Shown: positions 26,443 to 34,804, counted from the first letter of the stretch. The stretch is DNA of 37,296 nucleotides from Synechococcaceae cyanobacterium (GCA_947378425.1 CANCJV010000039.1:1-37296), one strand, 5' to 3'. Notes: a model not told the origin generated them from the letters alone. Numbers and translations: made by a program.

Positions 26443-26887
26443 GGGAGGACGGACACAGGGTGGGTGGGATTTCCTCCAGCTGATCCAGCAGCTCGGCCAG
26501 CCGTCCCGGATTGCGAAGAAAGAGCCATCCCAGCATCGTCTCAAATCCCGTGGCCTGTCCGTAGGTGGCGGGATTCCCTCTCCGGGGTCCGCGGCCGGCC
26601 CGATTGCGGCCCCGCCGCACCTGCTCCAGTTCCTCGGGACGCAGCAATCCCTGGAGACGCTGCAGGGCCCGCGCCTGGGCCTCAGCCTTGACCTCGTCAA
26701 CCACAGCCCGATGCAGATCAGCACTGCGTCCTGGGCTGGAGCAGTGACGCAGACGCTGGTGCAGATCCCAGACCGCATCTCCCAGCCAGGCCAGCTGCAG
26801 GGCGCCGAGTTCGGTGGCCGGGGAGGGGGGCTCAATGGCCGCCAGCCAGCGCCCGGCCGACGGCTCAGGCCGCGGTGAGGCGGCCAA
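26426..26887 (-). CDS. mrnC: mini-ribonuclease III
   Basis: 153 residues. It carries the RNase III-type catalytic domain without a double-stranded-RNA-binding domain: LQLAWLGDAVWDLHQRLRH supplies the first acidic metal ligands, RNRAGRG lies in the middle, and GFETMLGWLFL the second acidic site. In Bacillus, Mini-III trims the 23S rRNA ends, and cyanobacteria have homologs. Its overlap with rlmB (17 bases) and with the STAS gene (23 bases) points to translational coupling. The only available start is TTG ending at 26887, so the first residues are uncertain; the conserved part begins near residue 27. Confidence 0.88.
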   Translation of the reverse strand: MAASPRPEPSAGRWLAAIEPPSPATELGALQLAWLGDAVWDLHQRLRHCSSPGRSADLHRAVVDEVKAEAQARALQRLQGLLRPEELEQVRRGRNRAGRGPRRGNPATYGQATGFETMLGWLFLRNPGRLAELLDQLEEIPPTLCPSSHESPS

Positions 26888-27215
26888 GGGCTGTGTCGAG
26901 ATCAGGTTGAAGATGAAGGAATTCTTCCAGCCGCACCAGTTTCACGGTCTGCACCACCCGGGCGTTGCCGACCAGCAGGAACTGGGTGCCGGCCTCGTTG
27001 CACTGCTTAGCCAACTGCACCAGGGCACCCAGCCCGGAGGAATCGATGAAGTCGATGCGGCTGAGGTCGATCAGCAGGGCGAGCTTGCCATCGCCCTGAT
27101 GGCTGGCGATGAACTCGTTGAAATGCTTGTCGGAGTAAGCATCCAGTTGTCCTGTGAAACTGAATACCAGGCAGCTCGCCTGGCGCTGGCAGCCCCCGCG
27201 AAGCGAGACGGTCAA
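26865..27215 (-). CDS. STAS-domain protein, anti-sigma-factor-antagonist type
   Basis: 116 residues forming one STAS domain. Strand GQLDAYSDKHFNEF is followed by LALLIDLSRIDFIDSSGLGALV, which contains the DSSGL loop with the Ser phosphorylated in SpoIIAA/RsbV proteins. The final helix LVRLEEFLHL is typical. Such proteins pass partner-switch signals from a phosphatase to a kinase or anti-sigma factor. No kinase or phosphatase lies nearby, so the partner is not known. The start is TTG (27213-27215). It is the first gene of an overlapping set with mrnC and rlmB. Confidence 0.88.
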   Translation of the reverse strand: MTVSLRGGCQRQASCLVFSFTGQLDAYSDKHFNEFIASHQGDGKLALLIDLSRIDFIDSSGLGALVQLAKQCNEAGTQFLLVGNARVVQTVKLVRLEEFLHLQPDLDTALGRLTAA

Positions 27216-27375
27216 TCGCTGAAGGTCAGAGATGGCTCAGCCCCCGTGGAACGTGGTGGGCTGAAGTGTAGTGACGACGCGGTGGAATGTCTCAAGCGCA
27301 ACCGGATCGAAGGGATGGTCGGAACCGCCACAGACACCACCCGCACCCCGAACCCAGACAGCAGAACGGGTATGT

Positions 27376-28611
27376 TCAGCGCCGTCGGGCCATCAGCTCG
27401 GTGAAACGCTGAAAGTGATGGTCGCCGTCGTGGGGTCCGGGGCTGGCCTCCGGGTGGTACTGCACCCCGAAGACGGGCTGCTCCACCATCTCCATGGCCG
27501 CCACGGTGCGGTCATTGAGGTTGAGATGGGTAATCCTCACCCGATCGCCCGGCAAGCTGGCACCGTCCAGGGCAAAGCCGTGGTTCTGACTGGTGATCTC
27601 CACGTTCCCCGGCGAGCCGCAGGGATGGTTGAGTCCGCGATGGCCGTAGCCGAGCTTGAAGGTGCTTCCCCCCAGGGCCAGGCCAAGAATCTGATGGCCT
27701 AGGCAGATGCCGAACAGGGGCAGGTCGCGCTGTTGCAAAAGATCCCGGGCCAGGGCGATGCCGCTGGCCACCGCGGCTGGATCGCCGGGGCCGTTGGAGA
27801 GAAACACCCCTTCGGGGCGATGGGCCAGCACCTGCTCAACACTGGCATCGGCCGCCAGCACGGTGACCTCACAGCCATGGGCGACCAGGCGCTCGAGAAT
27901 GGCCCGCTTGATGCCGAAGTCGATCGCCACCACCCGGTAGGGCGTCGTCGGTTGGGGCTGCAGGCGGGTGTCGAAGTCAGCGCCGCAGAGACTCGACCAG
28001 CGGTAGGACTGAGCGGTGCTGACGCTGGCCGCCAGGTTCAGTCCCGCCATCGACGGAGCTGAGCGCACCTGCCGCAGCAGCTCGGTGGGGGCAAGGCCCT
28101 CGCTGCTGATGATGCCGTTGATGGCGCCGCCTTCGCGCAGATGCCGCACCAGGGCGCGGGTGTCCACACCGCGGATGCCCACCACTCCATGGCGCTGCAG
28201 CCAGGGCTCAAGCGCCTCCTCGGCGCGCCAGCTGCTGGCCATGGGCGACAACTCCCGGGCGATCACACCGCGCACGTGAGGATGGCTGGCCTCGAGATCC
28301 TGGCCGTTGACGCCGGTGTTGCCCAGTTCCGGATAGGTGAAGGTGACGAGCTGACCGGCATAGCTCGGATCGGTCATCACCTCCTGATAACCGCTCATGC
28401 CGGTGTTGAAGACGACTTCACCGACCACCGTGCCCCTGGCGCCGAAGGCCAGACCGCGCAACAGGGTGCCGTCGGCCAGCAACAACACCGCCGGCGTCGC
28501 TTCGAGGGCTGCTGACGACTCCGTTCGGACGGGCTGCTCCGTGCTGCCCGGCAGGGGTACGACGGCAACGGAAGGCTGGGACAAGGCCGGGCGCTCAACT
28601 GGTGCGATCAT
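27376..28611 (-). CDS. carA: carbamoyl-phosphate synthase small subunit
   Basis: 411 residues. The N-terminal CPSase domain has [15 protein letters not shown] and [18 protein letters not shown]. The C-terminal class I glutaminase has FLSNGPGDP, the catalytic Cys in [16 protein letters not shown], and the His/Glu pair in [11 protein letters not shown]. It supplies ammonia from glutamine to CarB to make carbamoyl phosphate for arginine and pyrimidines. carB is not in this window. A roughly 35-residue N-terminal extension, rich in Pro and Ser, precedes the core. The ATG at 28611 overlaps the trpD stop by four bases (ATGA), so the two are translationally coupled. Confidence 0.96.
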   Translation of the reverse strand: MIAPVERPALSQPSVAVVPLPGSTEQPVRTESSAALEATPAVLLLADGTLLRGLAFGARGTVVGEVVFNTGMSGYQEVMTDPSYAGQLVTFTYPELGNTGVNGQDLEASHPHVRGVIARELSPMASSWRAEEALEPWLQRHGVVGIRGVDTRALVRHLREGGAINGIISSEGLAPTELLRQVRSAPSMAGLNLAASVSTAQSYRWSSLCGADFDTRLQPQPTTPYRVVAIDFGIKRAILERLVAHGCEVTVLAADASVEQVLAHRPEGVFLSNGPGDPAAVASGIALARDLLQQRDLPLFGICLGHQILGLALGGSTFKLGYGHRGLNHPCGSPGNVEITSQNHGFALDGASLPGDRVRITHLNLNDRTVAAMEMVEQPVFGVQYHPEASPGPHDGDHHFQRFTELMARRR

Positions 28612-29651
28612 CCCGCAGCAGGGGAGGCCAGGGCCGTACGCAGCGCCTCCAGCCGCTGCCAGGGAAGGCCGCGCCGCAGGCAGTCCAGGGCCTGGGGCAG
28701 GGCTTCAGCCACGGAGCTGGCCAGGCCGCAACTCCAGAGCACCAGGGCGGTGTTGAGGGCCACCACATCCCGGCGGGCCGGATCACCCTCACCCTGGAGC
28801 ACCGCTTCGAGCAGGCGCCGGTTCTGCTCGAGATCCCCACCACTGATGGCGGCCATCGGGGCCAGCTCCAGGCCAAGGGCGAGCGGATCGAGCCACTCCC
28901 TGCGCACCTCGCCGCCTTCCAGCAGGCGCAGTTCACTGGGACCGGAGAGGGTGGCCTCGTCGAGGCCGCCATGACCATGGACGACGATGGCGCGGCCCTG
29001 ACCCAGGCGGCGCAGGGCCTCGGCCATCGGATCGAGCAGGTCGGCCCGGGCCACACCCAGCACCTGGCAATCGGGCTGCAGGGGGTTGACCAGGGGGCCC
29101 AGCAGGTTGAACACGGTGCGCACCCCCAGGGCGCGACGCAGGGGCACCAGGCTGATCAGGGCCGGATGCCAGCCCGGTGCGAACAGGAAGGTGACCCCAA
29201 CCTGCGGCAGGGCGGCGATCACCCGTTCGGCGGGGGCCTGAAGATCAAGGCCGAGGGCTTCGAGCACATCGGCGGAGCCGACGCGGCCGCTGGCACTGCG
29301 ATTGCCGTGCTTGGCGACGTGGGCTCCACAGGCGGCTGCCGTGAAGGCCACGGCGGTGGAGATATTGAAACTGTCGATGCCGGCGCCACCGGTACCGCAG
29401 GTATCCACCAGATGCAGGGCCGGCCGCGGGGCCGGCAGGGGGCAATGCTCCCGCAACACCTGGGCCATGGCGGCGAGCTCCTCGCCCTTCAGACCCTTGC
29501 CCCGTAGGGCCGCCAGCAGGGCACCGGTGAGAACCGGCTCGATCTGCCCGTCGAGCCAGCCCCGCATCAGCTGGTCCGCTTGCTGAGCGCTCAGATCGCG
29601 GCCCTCGATCAGTTGCTCCAGCAACTTGGGGAAGGAACTGGCAGCACCCAT
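28608..29651 (-). CDS. trpD: anthranilate phosphoribosyltransferase
   Basis: 347 residues. The PRPP-binding Gly-rich loop is seen in [18 protein letters not shown], and the [21 protein letters not shown] block covers the anthranilate and Mg sites. [11 protein letters not shown] and [19 protein letters not shown] are also conserved. It joins anthranilate to PRPP in the second step of tryptophan synthesis. No other trp gene is near, and the gene sits in an operon with carA, both draining amino-acid and PRPP pools. An ATG at 29651 gives the typical N-terminus ([20 protein letters not shown]). Confidence 0.96.
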   Translation of the reverse strand: MGAASSFPKLLEQLIEGRDLSAQQADQLMRGWLDGQIEPVLTGALLAALRGKGLKGEELAAMAQVLREHCPLPAPRPALHLVDTCGTGGAGIDSFNISTAVAFTAAACGAHVAKHGNRSASGRVGSADVLEALGLDLQAPAERVIAALPQVGVTFLFAPGWHPALISLVPLRRALGVRTVFNLLGPLVNPLQPDCQVLGVARADLLDPMAEALRRLGQGRAIVVHGHGGLDEATLSGPSELRLLEGGEVRREWLDPLALGLELAPMAAISGGDLEQNRRLLEAVLQGEGDPARRDVVALNTALVLWSCGLASSVAEALPQALDCLRRGLPWQRLEALRTALASPAAG

Positions 29652-30063
29652 GGCAGCAGCAGTGGCTGGAGCGACGCTATGCGGTCAAGGCCCAGGTCAC
29701 GGCCATGGGCGAATGCAATGGGCGACTGCGCTTGGTCACGGCCAGGTACCAGCCCAACTGCCCTTGATTCTGGATCGGCATGTCGCCACGATCCAAAAAA
29801 AAAGCCCGGGTGCGGTGCACGCCGGGCCGGGTGATGGGGACAGTTCCACTATCACCCGAAGAGGGCCGATCTGGCGAATGCTGCCGGCGGAATCGAACCC
29901 CATCCAGATCCGCGCTGCCCTCAAGCGCTGCGGCACCTGGCCGCAGAGTGAATTCCCCGAGATGCGCCCATGCAACGCTGACCATGGCAACAGGCTCAGC
30001 ACCAGCTGCAACGGCAGGCTGATGAGGATCCAGGCCGGCATCGAAGCGCTGGGGGAAGTCGCT
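29652..30063. other. gap with a minus-strand terminator; candidate small RNA or peptide
   Basis: 412 bases between the DUF3288 gene and trpD, both on the minus strand. A strong terminator lies at 29795-29827, 237 bases beyond the DUF3288 stop. Just in front of it, also on the minus strand, a GGGTGAT/ATCACCC hairpin can form (29845-29873). A 34-codon frame (29677-29781) starts right after the terminator and has no known likeness. Nothing here is identified with confidence. Confidence 0.4.
29795..29827 (-). terminator. intrinsic terminator, minus strand
   Basis: GCCCGG (complement of 29822-29827) pairs with CCGGGC (complement of 29804-29809) across a 12-base loop and runs into nine T residues. 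It is a strong signal, yet the nearest called gene on this strand ends 237 bases upstream. Confidence 0.85.
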
Positions 30064-30372
30064 TCAGGGGGAATCAGCAGCGGCGGTGTCAAACCCCGAG
30101 CCCACGGCCTCCGCCGCGGGGGCCGGACCGGGCCGATAACCGGCGGCCCAGATGGCCCGGGTGCGCTGATGCAGCCCCGCACGATCCAGACCCCAGAGCC
30201 GCAGCACCCGTTCAAGATCGTCCCGCAGGTCCTGGGCCCCGGGAAAGCCCTCATAGCGCATCAGCAGCCGAGCCGCATCAACCAGATGCTCGTCGAGCGG
30301 TGGGTCGGCGGCAAGCAGCCGATCGACGCTGTCACGATCGATGGCGTGGAGGGGGTGGCTCTGTTCATCCAT
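30064..30372 (-). CDS. DUF3288 family protein
   Basis: 102 residues. The core QSHPLHAIDRDSVDRLLAADPP, then LVDAARLLMRYEGFPGAQDLRDDL and VLRLWGLDRAGLHQRTRAIW, matches DUF3288, a family I know only from cyanobacteria. It is all-helical, with no signal or membrane segment. Function unknown. I use the ATG at 30372, which starts just before the conserved H-P-L-x-A-x-D motif; the frame extends to 30507 but the extra residues look unrelated. It is divergent from the ABC exporter. Confidence 0.8.
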   Translation of the reverse strand: MDEQSHPLHAIDRDSVDRLLAADPPLDEHLVDAARLLMRYEGFPGAQDLRDDLERVLRLWGLDRAGLHQRTRAIWAAGYRPGPAPAAEAVGSGFDTAAADSP

Positions 30373-30621
30373 GGCCTGAGGGTTCGGGGAGGGCAGGGCA
30401 AAGGGGACGGTGATGAGTGCCGCAGGCGAAACGAAGGGCCGGCAGCACCGGAGGGCCCGCGGCACCGAAGCAACGGACACATGCTCCCGGGAGCAGCGGC
30501 AGCACAAGTAGCAGAGCCGGCCCTATCAGCGGCAGCTGGAGTGGCAGGTGGCGTTGGGATCATCCGCGAAATCCCCAGGCCGGCTGCGTAGGTTGTCTGG
30601 ATCAAAGGCCGGACCACCAGC

Positions 30622-32370
30622 ATGGCAACGATGAGGCTCAGCCTGATCGTCAAATACCTGCGTCCCTATCGCCGCACCCTGGCGCTGGGAGCGGTGGCCC
30701 TGCTGGTGGTGAACCTGCTGGGCGTCGCCATCCCCCTGCAGGTCCGCAACATTGTCAACGACCTGCATCAGGGCTTCAGCCTGAACACGGTGCTGCGTCA
30801 GTCGGCGCTGATCCTGGTGATGGCCACTGCCATGGGCCTGGTGCGGCTGTGGTCGCGGATGCTGGTGTTCGGAGTGGGCCGCCAGGTGGAGGCGTCTCTC
30901 AAGCAGCAGATCTTTGATCACGTGCTGACCCAGGAGCCGGGCTGGGTGCAGAGCACCGGCAGCGGCGAGGTGATCAGCCGCGCCACCAGCGATGTCGAGA
31001 ACATCCGGCGCCTGCTCGGCTTTGCCGTGCTCAGCCTCACCAACACCGGCCTGGCCTATGCCCTGACCCTGCCGGCGATGCTGGCGATCGATCCCTGGCT
31101 GAGCCTGGCCGCCCTCGGGCTCTATCCGCTGATGCTGATGGTGGTGCGGCTGTTCGGGGGCCGCATGATGCGCCAGCAGCGGCGCCAGCAGGAAGCGCTC
31201 GCCGATCTGAGCGACCTGATCCAGGAGGATCTCTCCGGCATCGGCGCCATCAAGATCTACGGCCAGGAGCGCACCGAGCTGGAAGCCTTCCAAGTGCGCA
31301 ATCGCCGCTTCCGCGATGCGGCCCTGGACCTCGGACGTACCCGCAGCACCCTGTTCCCCCTGCTGGAGGGGATCTCCTCGTTGAGCCTGCTGCTGCTGAT
31401 CGCCTTCGGCAGTGGCCAGATAGAGAACGGCCGCCTGACGATCGGCGGTCTGGTGGCCCTGATCCTGTTCGTGGAGCGACTGGTCTTCCCCACGGCCCTG
31501 CTGGGCTTCACGCTCAACACCTTTCAGACCGGCCAGGTGAGCCTGGAGCGGGTGGAGGCCCTGCTCAGCCGTCGACCCGCAATCGTCTCGCCCAGCCAAC
31601 CCAGGCCGCCGGCCCAGCCGGCCCGCGGCGCCATCGAGGCCCGCGGCCTCACGGTGCGGTACTCCGGGGCCAGCCGGGAAGCCCTGGTGGATCTGAACTT
31701 TGAGATCCAGCCCGGCGAACTGGTGGCCGTGGTGGGGCCGGTGGGCTGCGGCAAGACCACCCTGGCCAGGGCCCTGGGTCGGATGGTGGAGGTACCCGCC
31801 GGCAGCCTGTTCCTCGATGGCGTCGATGTGCGGGATCTGGCCCTGGCCGATCTGCGCCGCGAGGTAGCCCTGGTGCCCCAGGAGGGCTTCCTGTTCACCG
31901 CCAGCCTGGCCGACAACCTCCGCTACGGCGATCCGGATGCGGCGATGGACCAGGTGGAAGTGGCGGCCCGCCAGGCGCGGCTGGAGGGGGACATCAAGGG
32001 CTTCCCCGACGGCTACGACACGCTCGTGGGCGAGCGGGGCATCACCCTCAGCGGCGGCCAGCGCCAGCGCACGGCCCTCGGGCGGGCGCTATTGCTGGAG
32101 GCGCCGTTATTGGTTCTCGACGATGCCCTGGCCAGCGTCGACAACACCACGGCGGCCGAGATCCTGCGCTCGATCCGTCAGCAACGACAGCGCACGGTGC
32201 TGATGATCAGCCACCAGCTCTCGGCGGCCGCTGCCTGCGATCGCATCCTGGTGCTGGAGGAAGGCCGGCTGGTGCAACAGGGTTCCCATCTGCATCTCGT
32301 GCAGGAACCGGGCACCTACCGCCGCCTCTGGGAGCGGGAACAGGCCAGTGAACGCCTGCAGGCGGCCTGA
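30622..32370 (+). CDS. ABC exporter, fused permease-ATPase
   Basis: 582 residues, the usual size of a half-transporter that works as a dimer. Six membrane segments cover about 1-310. The ATPase has Walker A GPVGCGKTT (about 372-380), a Q-loop (VALVPQEGFLF), the signature LSGGQRQR (476-483), Walker B with D-loop LLVLDDALASVD (496-507) and the switch His (SHQ, 531). The residue after Walker B is Asp rather than the catalytic Glu, as in one site of heterodimeric exporters (MdlA/MdlB, TM287 types). It may therefore need a partner or hydrolyse ATP slowly. No second exporter gene is adjacent. Substrate unknown; lipid or drug export is typical. Confidence 0.93.
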   Translation: MATMRLSLIVKYLRPYRRTLALGAVALLVVNLLGVAIPLQVRNIVNDLHQGFSLNTVLRQSALILVMATAMGLVRLWSRMLVFGVGRQVEASLKQQIFDHVLTQEPGWVQSTGSGEVISRATSDVENIRRLLGFAVLSLTNTGLAYALTLPAMLAIDPWLSLAALGLYPLMLMVVRLFGGRMMRQQRRQQEALADLSDLIQEDLSGIGAIKIYGQERTELEAFQVRNRRFRDAALDLGRTRSTLFPLLEGISSLSLLLLIAFGSGQIENGRLTIGGLVALILFVERLVFPTALLGFTLNTFQTGQVSLERVEALLSRRPAIVSPSQPRPPAQPARGAIEARGLTVRYSGASREALVDLNFEIQPGELVAVVGPVGCGKTTLARALGRMVEVPAGSLFLDGVDVRDLALADLRREVALVPQEGFLFTASLADNLRYGDPDAAMDQVEVAARQARLEGDIKGFPDGYDTLVGERGITLSGGQRQRTALGRALLLEAPLLVLDDALASVDNTTAAEILRSIRQQRQRTVLMISHQLSAAAACDRILVLEEGRLVQQGSHLHLVQEPGTYRRLWEREQASERLQAA

Positions 32371-32372
32371 CA

Positions 32373-32455
32373 ACCTCGGAGCGGCAGAGCTCTGAATGAC
32401 AGACCTCTGGCTGGCTGACTTTGAGCGGCAAAGCTCGCAACAGACAACCTCTGAT
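32373..32455. repeat. cluster of short degenerate repeats after the ABC gene
   Basis: GAGCGGCAGAGCTC (32379-32392) and GAGCGGCAAAGCTC (32423-32436) are near-identical, and ACCTC-led words (ACCTCGGAGCGGC, ACCTCTGGCTGGC, ACCTCTGATCAG) lie around them. The word family matches the tandem repeat at 261-290. The remainder of the 285-base gap to the next gene holds no gene I can support. Confidence 0.6.
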
Positions 32456-32655
32456 CAGTCGACCGGTGCGTTGATGAACGGCGCGTTCAAGTGTGCTGTG
32501 TCGAGATCGGCTGAATTGCGATCAGCTGAGTAGAAGTCTGCCGAGCCGAACAGCTCAGTCCAGCCCCGAAGCTGATCTGAACAGTTGTTGAGCTTCACAC
32601 CGTTGTGGCGCTCGGGGAGCTTAGGTGAAGCCAACCGTTCGACCGGCTGTCATCC

Positions 32656-32919
32656 ATGGATCCGAGCAAGGCTTACAACCTCCGCTGCACCCTCAGTTTT
32701 GGGGATATCTACGGGCAGATCATGATCTGGATGGGGGTGATCTTCGCCAGCCTGGCCTCCGGCCTGGCCTTGATGGGTGCCAGCAAGCCGATCTTTGCGC
32801 TGGTGGGTGTCGGCCTGATCCTGGTGCTCTCGCTGCCGTTTCTGCTGTTCGCCTTCACCACCACGCTGCTGAACCACATCGCCCTGGTACCGGACACGGA
32901 CCAGCAGCGGACTGCTTAG
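32656..32919 (+). CDS. small two-segment membrane protein
   Basis: 87 residues from ATG (MDPSKAYNLRC). Two hydrophobic helices (about 22-40 and 45-70) are separated by a short turn (MGASKPI). A polar N-terminus with CTLSFGDIYGQ and a polar C-terminus flank them. No known family comes to mind. It precedes msrA by 26 bases on the same strand, and the coding frame is consistent throughout with no RBS clash. Confidence 0.7.
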   Translation: MDPSKAYNLRCTLSFGDIYGQIMIWMGVIFASLASGLALMGASKPIFALVGVGLILVLSLPFLLFAFTTTLLNHIALVPDTDQQRTA

Positions 32920-32945
32920 GCTCAGGCAAAATCGCCGTCACAGCC

Positions 32946-33677
32946 TTGTTCGGCCTGTTCAGTAACAGCAACGCCGCCAGCTCAGCCAGTTCGATCGGCC
33001 AGCAGCTCCAGGGCGTCCACCATGCGGTGCTCGGCAGCGAGATCACCGCCGCACCGGCGGCAGGACAACAGGAAGCCCTGTTCGGCTGCGGTTGTTTCTG
33101 GGGGGCAGAGAAAGGCTTCTGGCGCCTGCCGGGGGTGGTGACCACGGCCGTGGGCTACGCCGGTGGCTCAATCCAGGATCCCAGCTATGACCAGGTCTGC
33201 AGCGGTCGCACCGGCCACGCCGAAGTCGTGCGGGTGGTGTGGGACTGCGAGCGGCTGGATTTCAGCGATCTGTTGAAGCTCTTCTGGGAATGCCACGACC
33301 CCACTCAGGGGAACCGTCAGGGCAATGATCGCGGCAGCCAGTACCGCTCGGCGATCTTCGTTAATGATCCCGGCCTGCTGCAGCTGGCCGAAGCCAGCCG
33401 GTTGCGCTACGGCACCGTGCTGGCCGCCAGGGGATTCGGACCTATCACCACCGAAATCGCCAGCGGACACGGCTTGTTCTACGCCGAGGCCCACCACCAG
33501 CAGTACCTGGCCAAACCGGGGAGCCGGCCCTACTGTTCCGCCCAGCCCAGCGGCCTGTGTCTCGATGACTTCCCAGGGGCCCATTTCCGCTTGCCGGCAT
33601 CGGTCTGGAGTGCCTACGACTGGTCCGTGCCCCACTGCGTGCTGCGCGGTGACAACAGCCCGATCGTGCTCCCCTGA
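32946..33677 (+). CDS. msrA: peptide methionine sulfoxide reductase MsrA
   Basis: 243 residues. The active site GCGCFWGAEK has the catalytic Cys at residue 50, and the following GYAGG, CSGRTGHAEVV, FWECHDPTQGNRQGNDRGSQ and YAEAHHQQYL blocks are all typical of MsrA. It reduces the S-epimer of methionine sulfoxide in proteins damaged by oxidants. A C-terminal extension with additional Cys residues (PYCSAQPSGLC, VPHCVLRG) is as in plant and cyanobacterial forms. There is no ATG or GTG in frame before the active site, so I use TTG at 32946, which gives the MFGLF beginning seen in cyanobacterial homologs. Confidence 0.92.
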   Translation: MFGLFSNSNAASSASSIGQQLQGVHHAVLGSEITAAPAAGQQEALFGCGCFWGAEKGFWRLPGVVTTAVGYAGGSIQDPSYDQVCSGRTGHAEVVRVVWDCERLDFSDLLKLFWECHDPTQGNRQGNDRGSQYRSAIFVNDPGLLQLAEASRLRYGTVLAARGFGPITTEIASGHGLFYAEAHHQQYLAKPGSRPYCSAQPSGLCLDDFPGAHFRLPASVWSAYDWSVPHCVLRGDNSPIVLP

Positions 33678-33697
33678 GCCCAGGAGGGCCGATCCCC

Positions 33698-34033
33698 ATG
33701 TCCCTGCCCCCCAAGCGTCTGGCTCTGCTGACCCTGATCCTGCTCGGACCGCTGCTCAGCCCGGTCCAGGCGATGCAGTCGCCGTGGTGGGAGAACTACG
33801 ACTTCAAGGAGCGCTACATCTGCCCGGATCACGGCAGCCTCGTGCTGGAGCGCAATGAGTCTCAGGCCTCTCTGATCAGTGGCCGATCGAGCTCCATCCT
33901 GTTCCGCGAGTCCAGCGACACCCCCGGGCTCATCTATCGCAATGACTCGTTGCGGCTGGTGCTGCGCGGCGATGAACTGACCCTGGAGCAGCTGCCGCAA
34001 CGCCTCATCTGCCTACGAACCGAAGAAGCATGA
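33698..34033 (+). CDS. exported small protein, MliC-like
   Basis: 111 residues. A signal peptide (LALLTLILLGPLLSPVQA) ends near residue 25. The mature domain starts with WWENYDFKERYICPDHGSLVLERN and has a second Cys near the end (RLICLR), so a disulfide is likely. The pattern of a beta-barrel with two Cys resembles membrane-bound lysozyme inhibitors of the MliC family, but there is no lipobox, so that is a tentative fit. It starts 20 bases after msrA and its stop overlaps the next start as ATGA. Confidence 0.7.
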   Translation: MSLPPKRLALLTLILLGPLLSPVQAMQSPWWENYDFKERYICPDHGSLVLERNESQASLISGRSSSILFRESSDTPGLIYRNDSLRLVLRGDELTLEQLPQRLICLRTEEA

Positions 34034-34197
34034 CCCCCCTCTCCGATCGCGTCGTGATCGTCGCCTTGATCGCCACGGTGGCCCTGGTGTTCGCCCTGGT
34101 CTTCTGGACCGTGAAGCTGCATCCAGCCCAGGATCCGCCGCTTCAATGGCGCCAAGGACCCAACACCCGGCTCCATCAAGGCGCTGCCACGATCTGA
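34030..34197 (+). CDS. 55-residue single-pass membrane protein
   Basis: It is short enough to be missed by usual length cut-offs, but its position is telling: the ATG overlaps the stop of the gene before (ATGA at 34030-34033) and its own TGA shares an A with the next ATG (TGATG at 34195-34199). The protein begins MTPLSDRVVIVALIATVALV and has one hydrophobic helix (about 7-27), followed by a short basic and Pro/Gln-rich tail (LHPAQDPPLQWRQGP). Function unknown. The tight coupling suggests it works with its neighbours. Confidence 0.65.
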   Translation: MTPLSDRVVIVALIATVALVFALVFWTVKLHPAQDPPLQWRQGPNTRLHQGAATI

Positions 34198-34568
34198 TGC
34201 CCACCGCTCTGCCCCCCTCGGAACCGCCAGAGCAACGGGATCCTTCCCTGGAGGGGCAAAGACCTCGCCAGCTCCATCCCCTGCCCCGTGGGTTGGTGGA
34301 GCTCTACGGCCTGCTGGCGGTGCTGTTCGTGCTCGTGCCGGAGTGGATGGCAGGCGGCGCCCTGTTCGGCTTCCGCGACGGGCGCGAAGGATCGGATCTG
34401 CCGGCGCCCTCCGGGGCCTGGCGGAGGCTGCCGGAGCTGAGGCTGGCCTCGATGGACACGGCCCAGCTGCGGCTGCTGGGTCGTCAGCAGCGCCTGCCTG
34501 GTTACGCTCGCCTCAACCGCAGGCAGCTCACGGCCCAGCTGTTGAAACGGCTGAAACGGCTGGGCTGA
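34197..34568 (+). CDS. membrane protein with a Rho-N/SAP-like C-terminal motif
   Basis: 123 residues from an ATG that overlaps the stop of the preceding small gene. A polar, Pro-rich N-terminus is followed by one membrane segment (LVELYGLLAVLFVLVPEW) and a Gly/Arg-rich linker. The C-terminal helices read LASMDTAQLRLLGRQQRLPG then YARLNRRQLTAQLLKRLKRL, which follows the helix-extended-helix pattern of Rho-N/SAP domains that bind nucleic acids. Placing such a domain on a membrane anchor is unusual. It ends 33 bases before the tRNA-Pro gene. Confidence 0.65.
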   Translation: MPTALPPSEPPEQRDPSLEGQRPRQLHPLPRGLVELYGLLAVLFVLVPEWMAGGALFGFRDGREGSDLPAPSGAWRRLPELRLASMDTAQLRLLGRQQRLPGYARLNRRQLTAQLLKRLKRLG

Positions 34569-34601
34569 GGGGCCAGGGTCACTGTGATAACTTCATTGAG
34601 C

Positions 34602-34675
34602 CGGGGCGTAGCGCAGCTTGGTAGCGCACCACTTTGGGGTAGTGGGGGTCGCAGGTTCAAATCCTGTCGCTCCGA
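34602..34675 (+). tRNA. tRNA-Pro (anticodon GGG)
   Basis: A complete cloverleaf of 74 bases. The acceptor stem CGGGGCG/CGCTCCG (one G-T pair), D-arm GCGCAGCTTGGTAGCGC and anticodon stem CCACT/AGTGG around the loop TTGGGGT place GGG at positions 34-36. The T-arm is CAGG-TTCAAATC-CTG. CCA is not encoded. An intrinsic terminator follows at 34708. The 3' end points at a decayed integrase, the usual layout for a tRNA used as an integration target. Confidence 0.96.
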
Positions 34676-34707
34676 TTCAGCTTCAGCCTTGAATCCCATT
34701 TGTTGAG

Positions 34708-34734
34708 CCGCTTTCCACCGAAGGCGGTTTTTTT
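34708..34734 (+). terminator. intrinsic terminator after tRNA-Pro
   Basis: CCGCTTTC (34708-34715) pairs with GAAGGCGG (34720-34727), with one G-T pair and a four-base loop, and is followed by seven T residues. Confidence 0.9.
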
Positions 34735-34804
34735 GTTTGAGGCCTTCGCTGGGTCTACTCAGGCCTGGCTTGGTGACGGAATTAAGTCAGCAGGAGGCCA
34801 GGAC

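Noticed and set aside
29881-29910. T-arm-like GGTTCGATTCC on the minus strand, suggesting a tRNA or a permuted tmRNA
   Set aside because: The flanking bases form only three of five T-stem pairs, no anticodon arm or acceptor stem is found, and no tag-peptide frame of the picocyanobacterial type is nearby.
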